A stretch of 64,000 bases of DNA from Rhizodiscina lignyota (GCA_010015805.1 ML978122.1:2762453-2826452), one strand, 5' to 3'. Positions 1-11,155 are shown, counted from the first letter of the stretch. Notes: a model not told the origin generated them from the sequence alone. Program-made: numbers and translations.

Positions 1-1031
1 TTCGTATCCGCATCGGACTTGGACAGAGGGCTCTCTGGAGGAGAGCATGGTATGCTGCCATCATGCTGACGAGGAGGAGTCAAGGATGTAGTCGAGCTCG
101 AATTATTGCGATGATGAGACCCCGATGAATAATCGCCCTGCTTATATGGGCCTTGATGGCCGGTGTGGTTCGGGTACTTCAAAACCGCAAGCTGTTTATG
201 CGTTGGGTGGGGAACACTCGAGACTACGATGTTGGCGGGCGCCGGTACGTAGGCTTGATGCCGATAAGCACCTGAACCCGTTGGAGCGGGGAAGTAGGGC
301 AGGTAAGGGGCGTTCGGAATCCACTGGGGGCTGTGGAAGATGTTCGCGACAGGAAGGTGAGCGCCAGCAGTATTGTACCCTGCATAGCCATTGCTCATCT
401 GCGGCACTGGATAGTGATGATTCGCATATCCATGGACCGCCGAAGGTTGAGAGGTCCCGAGAGGCGCGCCATTAACGTTAGCATTTGGCATCATGCCGAC
501 AGTGTTGGGTGGTGGTTGCGGCATAATGAACTCCGGAGCCTCAACATTGAACTGCATCCCCGCCATGGTGTTAACTGACGTGTTCTGTGGGTTGTTGTGG
601 AACCCATCAGCCGCGTTGTCAACGCTCGTGTTCGTGTTTGAAATGCGGCTGGCCGCCATCAGACCTGGAGGAGGTTGAAGGCCAGGAGGGTACTCTTCAG
701 GGGGGACTAGCTCGCCACTATTAAGCCAGGCGCCAAGATGGGCCATTCCGGTGTGTGGGTCATTCGGCGCCTGTGAAGGGAAGTCAGGCGCAAACATCAA
801 CGATATTGGGCCGCGACGCGGTTTGCTTACCTTCTCGCAAGTCAACGAAATCACCTTTCCTTTCTCGTTTTTCTCGCCTTCGAAGAACCTAAGCTTGTTG
901 TCCAACGGCTTTGGGGCTTCGACAATGTCGCGAAGCTCGGCCTCACTATATAACCCGTTTGTACGATACTCGGTCTTGAAGCGGTTCGGCATTATGACAT
1001 TTGACGGAGTGCCGACGGTAAAGTCCGACAT
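1..1031 (-). CDS. Hypothetical low-complexity protein, 3' end beyond window
   Basis: The reading frame starts with MSDFTVGTPSNVIMPNRF at 1031 and runs off the left edge without a stop, so the C-terminus is missing. A likely 60-nt intron (771-830; donor GTAAGC, CTGAC branch point, CACAG acceptor) divides it after about 67 residues. That intron is a multiple of three without a stop, so retention would add 20 residues. The first 70 residues look folded (acidic/basic, ending near LTCEK). The rest is rich in Pro, Asn, Ser, Gly, Tyr and Met with no catalytic motif or membrane segment, suggesting a mainly disordered, possibly nuclear or RNA-associated protein. I do not recognise the family. The smooth coding frame over 300 codons supports a real gene; the function is unknown. 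Confidence 0.6.
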   Translation of the reverse strand, partial: MSDFTVGTPSNVIMPNRFKTEYRTNGLYSEAELRDIVEAPKPLDNKLRFFEGEKNEKGKVISLTCEKVSKPRRGPISLMFAPDFPSQAPNDPHTGMAHLGAWLNSGELVPPEEYPPGLQPPPGLMAASRISNTNTSVDNAADGFHNNPQNTSVNTMAGMQFNVEAPEFIMPQPPPNTVGMMPNANVNGAPLGTSQPSAVHGYANHHYPVPQMSNGYAGYNTAGAHLPVANIFHSPQWIPNAPYLPYFPAPTGSGAYRHQAYVPAPANIVVSSVPHPTHKQLAVLKYPNHTGHQGPYKQGDYSSGSHHRNNSSSTTSLTPPRQHDGSIPCSPPESPLSKSDADT

Positions 1032-2508
1032 GGTCTCTAGTAAATGCCACGAGGTTTCCGATTTCAATGCGATTTGTTGATTTGTAGAAATGCTTCGATG
1101 GGTGTGATGATGATTGACGACGGTGTGTGTATAGTGCACAAGTCGAATACAACTTCTGCGTTATCCAAGAGCTTGAAAATGGCGATTTTCTAGTGTCGGA
1201 GGCAGAGGTATCTGAGGTGCAAGACGTGTTGTCTGATGAAAAGGAAGAGAAGAAAGGGAGAGGGAGAGGAGGTGGTAAGAGGTTTTGATCCCCATCAACG
1301 ACACACCGTTGAAAACTACCATTGCCAAGGCTCTACCACACATTGTGAATTCACGTCCTAGTGTATGGCTGCAAAACGACCGCGTTGTCCGTACTTTCTA
1401 GCAGTGAGGTGAAGTATGTATGTAACAATGCAGGCGCGTGGACGACTAGCGTGCATTGCCCCTGAGAGACTCAGAAACCGCCATGGAACCATGGCCAATA
1501 CGATGAATTAATAAAGTAAAGGAATATATATAGCCCCGGGCTCAGGGTCTACATCGTTAAAATAGAGCTTATTAGCGGCTGCATTTATTGCAAAATGAGG
1601 CCGCAATAGATCAAAGAAATTCATAATGGGATTCACAATCCCATTGTCCAGGGGAGATTTGGATACGTTCAACGGCATGTACAAAGTCTCTTAGCATTGA
1701 CAAAGAAGCAGCAAAGCAGAAAGATTGCCCAATAGAAGGCAAGGCGAAATGGTAAGCATCAGATCGTGTACGAGAGATCGTATGGAACGGTAAGTAGCAG
1801 CTACAAACCTTGATTTTTGCTCAGCAACTTGATCGACTTCATTGTCTCACTTGCCATCTCCATTTAGTCTGACAGAGAGATCATACATATTTCACAATTG
1901 AAGTCGTTCAAACGTGTTCGTTATTTCAATATGGCTCTGCCGTCGTTATGCAGTTAGCGAATATTCATTTGTGCCCTGTTGAGACGAGCGCCTTCGCTCG
2001 ACGTTGAAAACAGATAAACAAACTGTCTAAAACGAGGTGGGTTGATTGGTCGACATAGAAGCAGTACGAAAAACCGGCCTTAATAGCAACCTCTCACCAC
2101 TCCGAAAGAGTTGACCGTTCTCACATCCAGGTTGGTGCGTCGCTCAAGGAGTTGCACAGCTGTGATTGCAAGCAGGTAAGACACCGATCATCACGAGCTC
2201 CGGCGTTCTGTCGGCCTGCAAAAACGCGTGAAAACGCGTCGAAATACTCTCTTCTTCTCGAACGAAGCACCAGCGTGGATGAGTAGACGTCAAACGAAGC
2301 GCAATTCAGCCTAATCCATATCCGTCAAAGTTCGGACGGATAACTACCGCGGCGGGGAGATCTCCGGGAATAATTGGCGGGGATGCATCGAGCTGCGACT
2401 GACGAACCAGTTGGAATTGATCGAGCAAGCTGACACGATTGTACATAAATTTTATCAATTGAGCTTGAGCTAATCTTCCGAGTTCATCTCACCTTCAGCT
2501 ACAGCTGT
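1032..2508. other. Intergenic, divergent promoters
   Basis: About 1.5 kb between the start codons of two divergent genes. I see no supported gene; the short ORFs are at most 68 codons and look random. The only patterned site noticed is a pair of ACGCGT motifs near 2221-2239, listed separately. Confidence 0.6.
2221..2239. promoter_or_regulatory. Tandem MluI cell-cycle box-like (MCB) motif
   Basis: The 9-mer AAAACGCGT occurs twice, ten bases apart, at 2221-2229 and 2231-2239. ACGCGT is the core of the MCB element bound by MBF-type (Mbp1/Swi6) APSES factors in yeasts. It lies about 270-290 bp upstream of the dehydrogenase start at 2509. A role in cell-cycle control is inference from the motif alone. 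Confidence 0.35.
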
Positions 2509-3725
2509 ATGCATTTCGCTCCTCGATTCATTCAATTGCGAACTGCTGCTGCTTTCCTTCGTAGCCCCTCCTTCAACCACACCACCCCGCAATTACCACG
2601 CACCTTTCAGCAACAAATAACCCGCACAATGGCTTCCGCGATGGAGAAGCGTCTTGCTGGCAAGACCATCGTCGTCACCGGTGCTTCGTCAGGCATTGGC
2701 AAGGCCACGGCACTGGAGTTTGCTAAGACGTCACCGAAGAACCTCAAGCTTATCATCACTGCCCGTCGTCTTGATACCCTGAAACAGATTGCGGAGGAGA
2801 TTAAGAAAGAGGTCGGAGACGGCGTCAAGGTCCTCCCGTACAAGCTCGACATTAGCAATCCAGACGAAGTCAGAGCTTTCCCAGGCAATCTACCTGACGA
2901 GTTCAAAGAGATCGATGTCCTCATCAACAACGCGTACGTTCTTCTTATCCGCAATCACAAAGAGAACAAAGAACAGTGCTAATGGTATCATAACAGCGGT
3001 CTCGTAAAGGGTGTAGCACAAGCCGGCTCCATCGCCGAGGAAGACATCAAAGTCATGTTCGACACCAACGTTACAGGTCTGATCAATATGACGCAAGCCG
3101 TCCTGCCAATTTTCAAGAAGCGACCAAACGGCGGCGCCGGCGATATCGTGAACATTGGCAGCATTGCAGGCAGAGAACCATATCAGGGCGGAACCATCTA
3201 CTGCGCAACGAAGGCTGCCGTGCGAAGCTTCACGGACGCCATGAGGAGAGAGCTGATCGCGACGAGAATAAGGGTTATCGAGATTGATCCGGGTCAGGTG
3301 GAGACGGAGTTCTCAGTTGTGAGATTCTACGGAGACAAGTCCAAGGCTGATGCGGTATACAAGTGAGTTCACCCTGCATCTGGATATCTGCTTCTCCAAG
3401 CTGATCAGGTTCTAGGGGAGTCGACCCTCTTTACGGCGAAGACATTGCGGAGGTCGTTGTCTTCGCTGTTGGACGCAAAGAAAACGTCGTTCTTGCTGAT
3501 ACCCTTGTCTTCCCCAACCACCAGGTGAGATCCCTCCTTCCTTGCCTCAATCTTTGACTGGTGTAGCGTCGCCGGCTTCCATAAAGCAACATCACTAACT
3601 TGGAGAAGGCGGCTGCAACAGTTATGCACAGAAAAGGATAGAAGAACCCATGTTCTAACAGCTCTCAGGCGGGCACCGGCAACGCGATGTACAGGAAGCC
3701 GGATCCCATCAAGGGTAAGATATGA
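2509..3725 (+). CDS. Classical short-chain dehydrogenase/reductase (YMR226C-like)
   Basis: Four exons (2509-2933, 2997-3362, 3416-3524, 3669-3725) give 318 residues. After a 40-residue leader comes the NAD(P) Rossmann motif TGASSGIG (about residues 58-65), then NNAG, the catalytic Ser in NIGSIAG and the YxxxK pair in YCATKAA. This is the complete Ser-Tyr-Lys set of classical SDRs. The order of motifs and the DPGQVETEF segment match NADP-dependent 3-hydroxy acid dehydrogenases of the yeast YMR226C type, which reduce or oxidise small hydroxy acids and serine-like substrates. The substrate here is inferred, not shown. The leader has several Arg and no acidic residues, as in mitochondrial presequences. 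The internal Met at 2630 (MASAMEKRL) is an equally good start for a cytosolic form. Confidence 0.9.
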
Positions 3726-3872
3726 CCAGCAGCAGCAGGTGGGCTGCAGAAGCAAAAGCAAAACGTGTAGTAGATATCATAGATTCTTTTGCTGAATCCA
3801 GCTTTCGACTGTTACGCCGTTCTATATGCTCGATGTACAATCACGTAGTAGTACCACGACGATCAAGCTTAT

Positions 3873-4407
3873 CTATTTTGTCGAACCCCAACTTCCTTTC
3901 TTCTTCATAATTTCTTCCTCTTCCTCTCTCAGCTCCTGGTCGATCTTAGCCCCTTTACTTGGCTCGTTGCCATGTGAAACTGCGGGAAGCGTGGAGTCCT
4001 TTTGCGTCTGGATCGTCTCGAAGCTCTTCGGCTCAGGCTCATGTTGACGCTGCGGCCGCATTAGTACATGTCTATTTGCAGAACAGGATTGGAATGGCTT
4101 ACCTTCTCCTCTCGAGCTAGCTTGTTCGCGATTGTGCGCTCGTCCTCTACATAACATGCATGGTTAGCAGTGTCCATAAGGTGGTGGCAGTGAACAGGCT
4201 CAGGTGACAATCATACTGGAGTCGTTGGCGAGATGGCTGTTCGGTTGACCCTCCTTGAATCGTTCGCGGTCGTTGACTTCAGAGTCTTTGTAGTTCCTCT
4301 GGAAGTATTTGTGAGCTTGATAGAGGTTGCGTTGTTGAACGTAGTAATATTACCTGATCACCAGCCTCGTAGACGGAAGATTGGCCGACGTTTGATGTGC
4401 CCGACAT
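3873..4407 (-). CDS. Small conserved-looking hydrophilic protein
   Basis: Four short exons (4407-4354, 4298-4217, 4146-4103, 4049-3873), with introns of 55, 70 and 53 nt, give a 118-residue protein starting MSGTSNVGQSSVYEAGDQ. It is very hydrophilic, with segments such as NYKDSEVNDRERFKEGQ and RTIANKLAREEK, and a charged end (EEEEEIMKKKGSWG). There is no signal peptide, membrane segment or cysteine cluster. Four well-formed exons joining in frame are strong evidence of a true gene. I believe similar small proteins are widespread in filamentous ascomycetes but cannot name a function. It is convergent with the upstream dehydrogenase, with only 147 bp between the two stop codons. Confidence 0.8.
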
Positions 4408-5007
4408 TTTGAATGTGCAATGATGAAGATTTGTTTAGTGTGTTTTTAAGTCGAGAAGATTGAGATATGTTTGATAGAGGAATTGGAGATATTGGAGAGA
4501 TTTGGGCAGCACGCGAGCTTTTTGAAGGTGCTCGCTCAGATTGACGTCACCGCAATCGAAAATTGGAGAATCCGATGACGGAAACCGATCTGCAATTGCC
4601 ATTCAGCCCCAGCCCTTGACATCACATGTTTCAGGGAAAATTAATTGCAGCCCGTGCCTACCCAGGTACATATTGCTAGGCAGCGCTTATATGCGAGAAC
4701 CGAGATTGGGCTGGCTTCTGCGGCGATTAAACGCGGCGCTGCAGAACAGTTGAAGCGGAAGGAAAGACTCGTTGAACTTCACGGAATTGGAAGTTGAAAG
4801 TCTTGAATTCTCATCTCTAGGTCTCTGCATTTCAAGTGGTTCTATACATTTGTTGATATTCAGGTTCGACAGACCATTCTCTATTTTTGAGCTCGCATTG
4901 CAAAAATTGGTATCTAGAAACGTGCGATCCTTTGTCCATAGACATGAGAGCTTTCGACATCGTCCCACTCTATGAAGGGATAAATGAAGGGGTGAACTGT
5001 CACCATA
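4408..5007. other. Intergenic, upstream of small minus-strand gene
   Basis: Six hundred bases between the small gene's start and the PEX12 stop. No supported gene; the short ORFs on both strands (70-93 codons) have no protein-like features. Confidence 0.55.
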
Positions 5008-6501
5008 TCATACAAGCACCCGCCTGAGCACTTCCGTGCCACCTAATATCTTCTTGCCCGTAATCGCATCTCTACCCTTACCGCTCTCCCACCGCCCCTC
5101 TCTACTACCTTCATCAGCGCCCCATCCCTCGTCTTCTTCCGCGCCGCCATCTTCTTCTTCGTTCTTTTTGAAGGTGGCGTTACCTTCCATGAACGCGATC
5201 TGGCGGTCATGCTCTCCCGCTACCCATTTGTGTATACATGTATAGCAGTAGACGTATCCGTACGGCGATGCTGTCGGATTTGTGATAGAGTCGCCACAGA
5301 TGGGGCAGAGATGCGATGTTGTTGGTGTCGGAGGTGAGACGGTGAGGATGGGGAGAAGGGACGTCGATGAGATTGGAGGTAATGGTTTTGAGCGTGGTGT
5401 CGCCGATGAAGTCGGTTCCTCAGGGTCGGAGGGTTGAGCAGGTGTCGATGCCGCAGCCTTCTCTACAGCCCGAGCCTTTGCAGACAGTCTTGCGAGGCCA
5501 GATATTATTGGCGGTGGCAGCTCAAGACCTTCGGCCGCTTTCCGTGACAACTGCCGCGCAAAGTCGGACGCGTGCCACCACTCCAGGAACTTGAGCGCAA
5601 AGATGCTTGCTGGCAGTAGTATTTTCAACGAGCTGAGCAGTCGTGGGCCAACCGTCCTCGCCATCGTCCGGGGATTGAATATTGAGTTGCTCTGGCCCGG
5701 TCTCGCAGCCGCAGCAGTAGCCGCGTTTGTCGCACTCTGCGTCGCCAGCTCAATGGCCTTGTGATCCGCATCTCCCATTCGTCTGATCCGCGTACCTATA
5801 AGCCATAGAAACGGAGAGTGGAACTTCGAGCTGTCGAAGAGATACGCCAGGTTGAACGCCAGTATGGCAAAGTAGTACGCCGCGTTCACGCTCGGATACA
5901 CTTTCCGCAAGAACCACTTGTAGTAGTAAAGAAACCTCTGCTTGAAGCTCGCGTCTGCCGGTAGTTCTTCTCGCGACTGCCAACCCGGTCCCAGAACATT
6001 AGTATGCGCGGCGTGGATATCATACCCCTCGTCCAACTTCCTCTTGATATATGGCAGTCCGATCATGACCGCAAGATTGAGCCAGACATCTCGATCACGC
6101 AGCTTCAGCGTCTCACGAACTTGTCCTGATGAACCAAGCTGTGCTCGTGGAATCTCCCCACTGCGTATCCGTAGTACCCGCTCGCGCTTGAGGCCATAGA
6201 AGTTCTCAGTGAAGCCGCCGCCATAGGTGCGGAGGTAGTGGCGCTCTACGAGGAGGGAGACGAGGGCGTAGACTTCGTCAAAGGAGTTGAGAATGCGCAG
6301 AAGGTAGCGGGGATGGCGGTGAGTGGCGACTGCGAGGAGGTAGCGGAGAGACGGGGGAAGAAGGGCGGATAGTTGTTGTTCGGAGAGGAGCTCTAGATGG
6401 GGTCAGTAAGAGATGGATGGCGAGGAGAGGATAGTAGGAGTACCGAAGAGTGATGGCTTGAGCTCGTCCAGGCCGCCTTGGAGATGGGTCATAAACTCCA
6501 T
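5008..6501 (-). CDS. PEX12: Peroxin PEX12, peroxisomal RING E3 ligase subunit
   Basis: Two exons (6501-6444 and 6392-5008; 51-nt intron) encode 480 residues starting [22 protein letters not shown]12 is a peroxisomal membrane protein that forms the PEX2-PEX10-PEX12 ligase complex, which ubiquitinates the receptor PEX5 for recycling. The N-terminal domain has hydrophobic helices (for example [14 protein letters not shown] and [19 protein letters not shown]). The C-terminus carries the incomplete RING typical of PEX12: CPIC, then YCYTCIHKW, with fewer zinc ligands than a full RING. After it comes an acidic insert rich in Glu and Gly, then [10 protein letters not shown]. The length is ordinary for fungal PEX12. 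A peroxisomal Lon protease is encoded in the same window at 41-44 kb. Confidence 0.93.
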
Positions 6502-6902
6502 TCTCGGCGGAGTTCGCTGTGCGGCGCAGGACGCGCGAAAAGGTTGAATATTTGTACTCTGTCGAGTGGTGATGTGCTCCCAGGTCGGTCGTGATGATTG
6601 CAAGGGTTGGTGGAACCTCGGCACACGTCTTCAAGAGGGCTCGGTTTTGTCAGGATAACACGCGACTCATGTTCCGAACAATAGTATTGGGAGCATATAT
6701 ATATTTGGAAAGAAGGCTATCTCCAGCATTTTAGTGGTATTGTTGAAGTGCATATTATCACCTCTACGAATATTCCTCAGTACAGTTGTGAGTCCGCACT
6801 CATATAAAAACCGTCCTAGGCTTGCTCCAGGAGCATTGCCCTGTCTTTCCATAGTTTCCAGATACCACCAGATGCATTCAAACGCCCGAAAACCAATGCA
6901 TA
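6502..6902. other. Intergenic between FIP1 3' end and PEX12 start
   Basis: About 400 bp holding the PEX12 promoter and FIP1 3' flank. The overlapping ORFs (80 to 118 codons) are out-of-frame or low-quality readings; nothing else supported. Confidence 0.55.
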
Positions 6903-7989
6903 TCACCACCGTCGACCTCCTCTACCACCTCCTCCACCTCTGCCTCCACCGCCGCCGCCGCCGCCATACCCGCCCCATTGCTGCTGTCCTGCTGGTGCTT
7001 GTTGTGCTCCAGACTGTCCCATGCCTGGCATCCCTCCCATGCCCTGCGCCTGCATGAATTCCTCAAAGTTTAATTGACTCGGATCCGTGATCCCTCTTGC
7101 GCTCATCATGCCCATCATGTTCTGGAACATCTCTTGCTCTGAAGGCATGCCAGTAACTCCAGTCCCTGGCATCGCACCACCCACTTGCTGCTGCCCGGGC
7201 TGACCTCCTGCTGCTGGCGCATTCGGCATTGAGGGCATGCCCGGCATGCCCGGCATACCACCCATATCTAGCATCGCCATTGACGCGTTGATCGATTGCT
7301 TGGTATCTCGTCCAAACTCCGCCATGGACTTTTGCTTCATAACATACGTTGCCCATGTGAACTCGTCGAATCCATAGTTAAAGTAGTCGCTTTGATCGGC
7401 GCCTGGTCTTCTCCAGGGCTTGTCGTGCTCTGCAAGGTCGGCATCGATGTCGACTTCTGTTATTGGTTTACCTACATCAGCATATACTGGGGGTTTGCCA
7501 TTCACATCGACTGTCGAGGTGTGCACTTCGGGGTACGTATAGCCGGGTTTCAGATTTTGAGGAGAGGTGGTAGTGGCTGGCGTAGTAGTACTTGTTGGTC
7601 GAGGTGTAGGCGATGTCCTTTGAGCTGTACTTTGTGAGAGAGGTTTTGTGGTTGTATCGGTGGATGTTGCGCGCTGTTCTTGCTTGATAGGTATTGCTCG
7701 ATTAACTTGTCTATGACATGTTAGTTTGGAACCCAAGATGGACGCGCATCGAGCCTTACGGTGTTGGTTCTAGAGGCGGCGCGTCTTTGCGCTCTACGAT
7801 AATGTCGATGTCCTTTACGCATATTAGCTTTGATATGGTCCTCTTCAGTGAATTGGCGCATACCGAGTCGCTTTCTTCCTCCTCCTCGTCTTCGCCATCT
7901 TCCATCCCTTCGTCCATTTGCTCTGACTGGTTATCGTCACCCTCGTCGCCATTGGCGCCGTAGAAATCTTCGTCTTTTTCTTCTTCCAT
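6903..7989 (-). CDS. FIP1: Pre-mRNA polyadenylation factor FIP1
   Basis: Three exons (7989-7864, 7812-7760, 7710-6903; introns 51 and 49 nt) give 328 residues. FIP1 is a subunit of the cleavage and polyadenylation factor that tethers poly(A) polymerase to the complex. The acidic N-terminus ([11 protein letters not shown] through [11 protein letters not shown]) precedes the hallmark Fip1 motif, visible as [20 protein letters not shown] followed by FTWATYV. The C-terminal half is low complexity: repeated GMPGMP units, Gln/Ala stretches and a Gly-rich RGG-type tail ending RGGRRW, likely RNA-binding. The first intron is stop-free and a multiple of three, but removing it restores the usual acidic SDSDID sequence. 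The gene is divergent from NUP49. Confidence 0.93.
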
Positions 7990-8270
7990 GGCTTCGCCGT
8001 GACAGAATGCAAGCGTAGTGGGGAGAAAAGAGAGGTGTGGTGGATATCAGAGCTAAACATTGGAGCTATGGCCGTGGTGGTCTCTATAATGCCAAACCCC
8101 CTGCTCACACAAGCCACACGCCGCTGCACGTTGAAGGTCACGTGCGTTTACGCGTCAACTTGAAGCTCAAGCTTTCCGCGTGTTATTTTCACTTTGAACT
8201 CCCCACAACCTCACTCGAACACGCCTTCCTTTACAACAACCACAAAGCGTTCGCGCGTCCCTCCAGCAAA
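7990..8270. promoter_or_regulatory. Shared divergent promoter region FIP1/NUP49
   Basis: The 281 bp between the FIP1 (minus) and NUP49 (plus) start codons must hold both promoters. No conserved element was recognised. Confidence 0.5.
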
Positions 8271-10492
8271 ATGGCGGGTTTTGGAAGGTCCAACTCGCTG
8301 AGCATAAACACTGGAAACAATCCTTTGTGAGTTCCCCCATGCCCTTTCCTTATCCAGTCCATACTTTTATGGCTGCCAACAGCGCTGGTGCCCTGGACTC
8401 CGGTTTCGATCCTATGGCAAAACGTCGCACAGATATCGCTTCAGAACTCCGTCCTGCGAAGAGGATATCGATGCCGCAGAATACTCCTTCAAGCTCTCCA
8501 ATTTTCCCTGCGAGCTTCTTCCCTCCTCCACGCCCTCCTCCTCCCTCGGGTTCTCCAACAAGCTCATTCCTCGCTCCGTCTCCTTTTGACGGTTCTTCAA
8601 CGAACCCATTCCTCCCTCCAACTCCTTTTGGCGGTCGCACGAGCTCATTCCTTCCACTACTTCCTCCTGGAACTTTCCGAGCGGGCCCAGGCCCTCCTCC
8701 AGCTCGAGGACGAGCTAGCGCTCTTTCAGCACCATCGCGAGCTCACCCTCTCCCTCAGGGCCCTCCGCAGTTCTTCGGCCACCACGCGGCTTTTTCCAGT
8801 CTTTTATTGGATCCTCAAGGCCCTCGTAAAAAGTCTACTAAGAACCCTACTAACCCTTTCAGTGGCGCTTCTAGCAACACAAGCCAGCCTGCCCAAGGCA
8901 GCAACCTCTTCGGCGCAGCCGCAGCTCCGACCTCCAACCTCTTCGGTGCTTCAACAAACACGAACCAGCCTCAACAGTCGAGCAATCTCTTTGGTGGATC
9001 TACACAGACAAACACTCAAGGCGGAGGCCTCTTTGGCAACAAGCCAGCGACAGGAGGCAACATGTTCGGTGCAACCACTACTTCTCAACCTCAGCAGACC
9101 GGTGGCCTCTTCGGAGCTACCTCTACCACTTCAACCGGCCAGACAGGCGGATTGTTTGGCGCAGCGCAATCACAACCTCAGCAACAGCAGACCGGCGGTC
9201 TTTTCGGCTCGACTCAACCCTCTGGTGGACTGTTCGGCAACACTCAGCAACCTCAGCAGCAGCAAACTGGTGGCCTCTTTGGTGGTGCGGCTCAGCCACA
9301 ACCACAGCAGCAGCAAACTGGAGGTCTCTTCGGCGCGTCGCAGGCACAGCCTCAGCAGCAGAGCGGTGGTTTGTTTGGTGCGTCCCAGCAACAACCTCAG
9401 CAGCAGAGTGGCGGTATGTTTGGTGCGTCCCAGGCACAGCCTCAGCAGCAGAGTGGCGGTATGTTTGGCACATCCCAGCAGCAACCTCAGCAGCAGAGTG
9501 GTGGTATGTTTGGCACATCCCAGCAGCAACCTCAACAATCTGGCGGAATGGGAACCTCGCTGTTCGGCGCATCGGCAGCTCAGCCTCAACAGATTGGCGG
9601 ATTCATGGGCGGCTTGACTATGGGTCAAGGCGCCGCGCCAACGCAGCAGACAGTCCCGGGCGTGAAGATCGACATCTCGAACATCCGCGGTAACACCCGT
9701 TTCTCCGATCTCCACGAAGACCTGCAGAAGGAGATCATGGCTATCGACGAGTTCATTCAGGCGCAAATTCGACTCAAAGAGCAGATTGATTCGTTCATTC
9801 CGAAGACCGACGAGAACATCAGGACGCTTGCGCCGGACGTTGAGTACCTCTCTGGCAAGGCCGAGACAGTGGAGCTGGCGCTCGAGAATGATGCTCATGC
9901 AATCAAAGGGGTCAAAGACCTTGTCGAGGAAGATGCAAACGATGCGAAATTGGCTTTCAGGGCCATCGAGAATCTCAAGTTGCCTCCACAGTTCCACTAC
10001 AACAACGGATGGCATCACAGCGCAGGTGCTACAATTGCAGAAGACGACCCGGCCGCTCCACCAGACCTCATCGCCTACTTCTCTAACCGCACGGATGCCC
10101 TGGACGCTCAGCTCCAGCGCTATGTGGAGCACGTGACCGAGATCGAGGCACATCTTAGGACGATGGAGGAGACTGCTAAGGCTGAGACACATGCCCTGGT
10201 CATGCGCAATGGTGGCGGAATGCCAGCCTTCGACGGCAGCTTGCAGGGTAGAATCAGGGAGCTAGCACGTACGATGAAGATCTTCGAGGATGCGATTGTT
10301 AACATCGCTACGAGAGTCGGTGCCGCGAGGGAGGAGGTTGTGGAGTTGAGCATGGGCAAGTACCTTGGCGGTAGCGGCGGAGGTGGTGCCAATGGAGGTG
10401 GAGGTGGCAATGGTTCGTTCGGTGGTTCCTTTGCGTCTGGCAGCATGAACCCACCGCCTGTCCCAAGGGATAGGCGCATTGGTTGGTCCTAG
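8271..10492 (+). CDS. NUP49: GLFG-repeat nucleoporin NUP49
   Basis: Exon 1 (8271-8326) encodes MAGFGRSNSLSINTGNNP. A 536-nt intron (8327-8862; GTGAGT donor, CTACTAAC branch point, CTTTCAG acceptor) separates it from exon 2 (8863-10492), giving 561 residues. The first 270 residues carry many LFG/MFG repeats (NLFGA, GGLFG, GGMFG) spaced by Gln/Pro/Ser linkers, the FG mesh of the central transport channel. The remainder is alpha-helical coiled coil (from GVKIDISNIRGNTRF to about VELSMGKYL), which assembles with NSP1 and NUP57. A Gly-rich linker and a basic end (PRDRRIGWS) follow. This layout fits fungal NUP49 (metazoan NUP58/45). The intron is about ten times longer than others here and is open in the exon-2 frame throughout (see findings). 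Confidence 0.92.
9340..9540 (+). repeat. In-gene tandem units of about 48 bp (GMFG/GLFG repeats)
   Basis: Within NUP49 exon 2, near-identical units encode a G(L/M)FG(A/T)SQ core followed by QPQQQSG. At least four consecutive copies share most bases, suggesting recent expansion by slippage or unequal exchange. Confidence 0.7.
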
Positions 10493-11155
10493 GTTGCCCT
10501 TCAACGGGCGCTCATGGCGGTTAAAAGGCCCTTTGGCATAGCACGGGAGGGCGTCATGTGTACAAAACGATAGAACTCATAACATGCCTCACACGGAGGC
10601 CACAGAGCAATGAAAGTGATTCTGCTCTCAATTTTCTCGTATTTCCATAATGCCGTCTTGTTCCATTTCGTCGCTCTCCTAATCTCCAACGGGTCTACTC
10701 AACCCAGAGGTGAAGACGAAGGCATAGCATTGCAGACTCCCGCAATTTCAATTGATTTCAAGGTCTTTACAGCTATGCCCGGGTTCAAGCCCAAATTGCA
10801 CCTGCTGAAATCTATCAATAAAGCCGCCGGAGGAAGTGTAGTCGTTCATTAGAAGCACCAGATTGCAAATCAATCTCGGCTGTGACAATTCCCTTACCAA
10901 GTTAACAGTCTCGTACTTCAAAATCGTCTAATCCCCTTTCACCACTCACAGGAATCTCAATGGGCTACTCGGCCAGCTAGGTAAGAGGAAGACCAAGTTT
11001 TACAATACAATGCTTTTTAATAAATTCCATAGACTTTGCTGGTACATGGAGATTCGAGTGCAAGTTGCACCTGCTGAAATCTATCAATGTATTCTGCCCA
11101 AAAGCGTCGTCTGCTACACATGACACTCGTCTACTTCCATCAGATCCCACAATGA
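10493..11155. other. Convergent intergenic with a 24-nt direct repeat
   Basis: The gap between the 3' ends of NUP49 and the aldolase gene. No supported gene. The 24-mer starting TTGCACCTGCTGAAATC occurs at 10796-10819 and again at 11065-11088 in the same orientation. Confidence 0.6.

Noticed and set aside
8388-9617. 409-codon plus-strand ORF in another frame of NUP49 and its intron
   Set aside because: Shadow frame made of Leu/Ser/Gln strings from the repeat region; the coiled-coil nucleoporin frame is the real one.
9170-10192. 340-codon antisense ORF across NUP49
   Set aside because: It mirrors the Gln/Pro/Gly repeat codons and helical region of NUP49 on the other strand; composition explains its length and no domain is visible.
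10779-10795. tRNA-like B box (GGTTCAAGCCC) in the NUP49/aldolase gap
   Set aside because: No matching A box upstream and no acceptor stem or cloverleaf could be formed.
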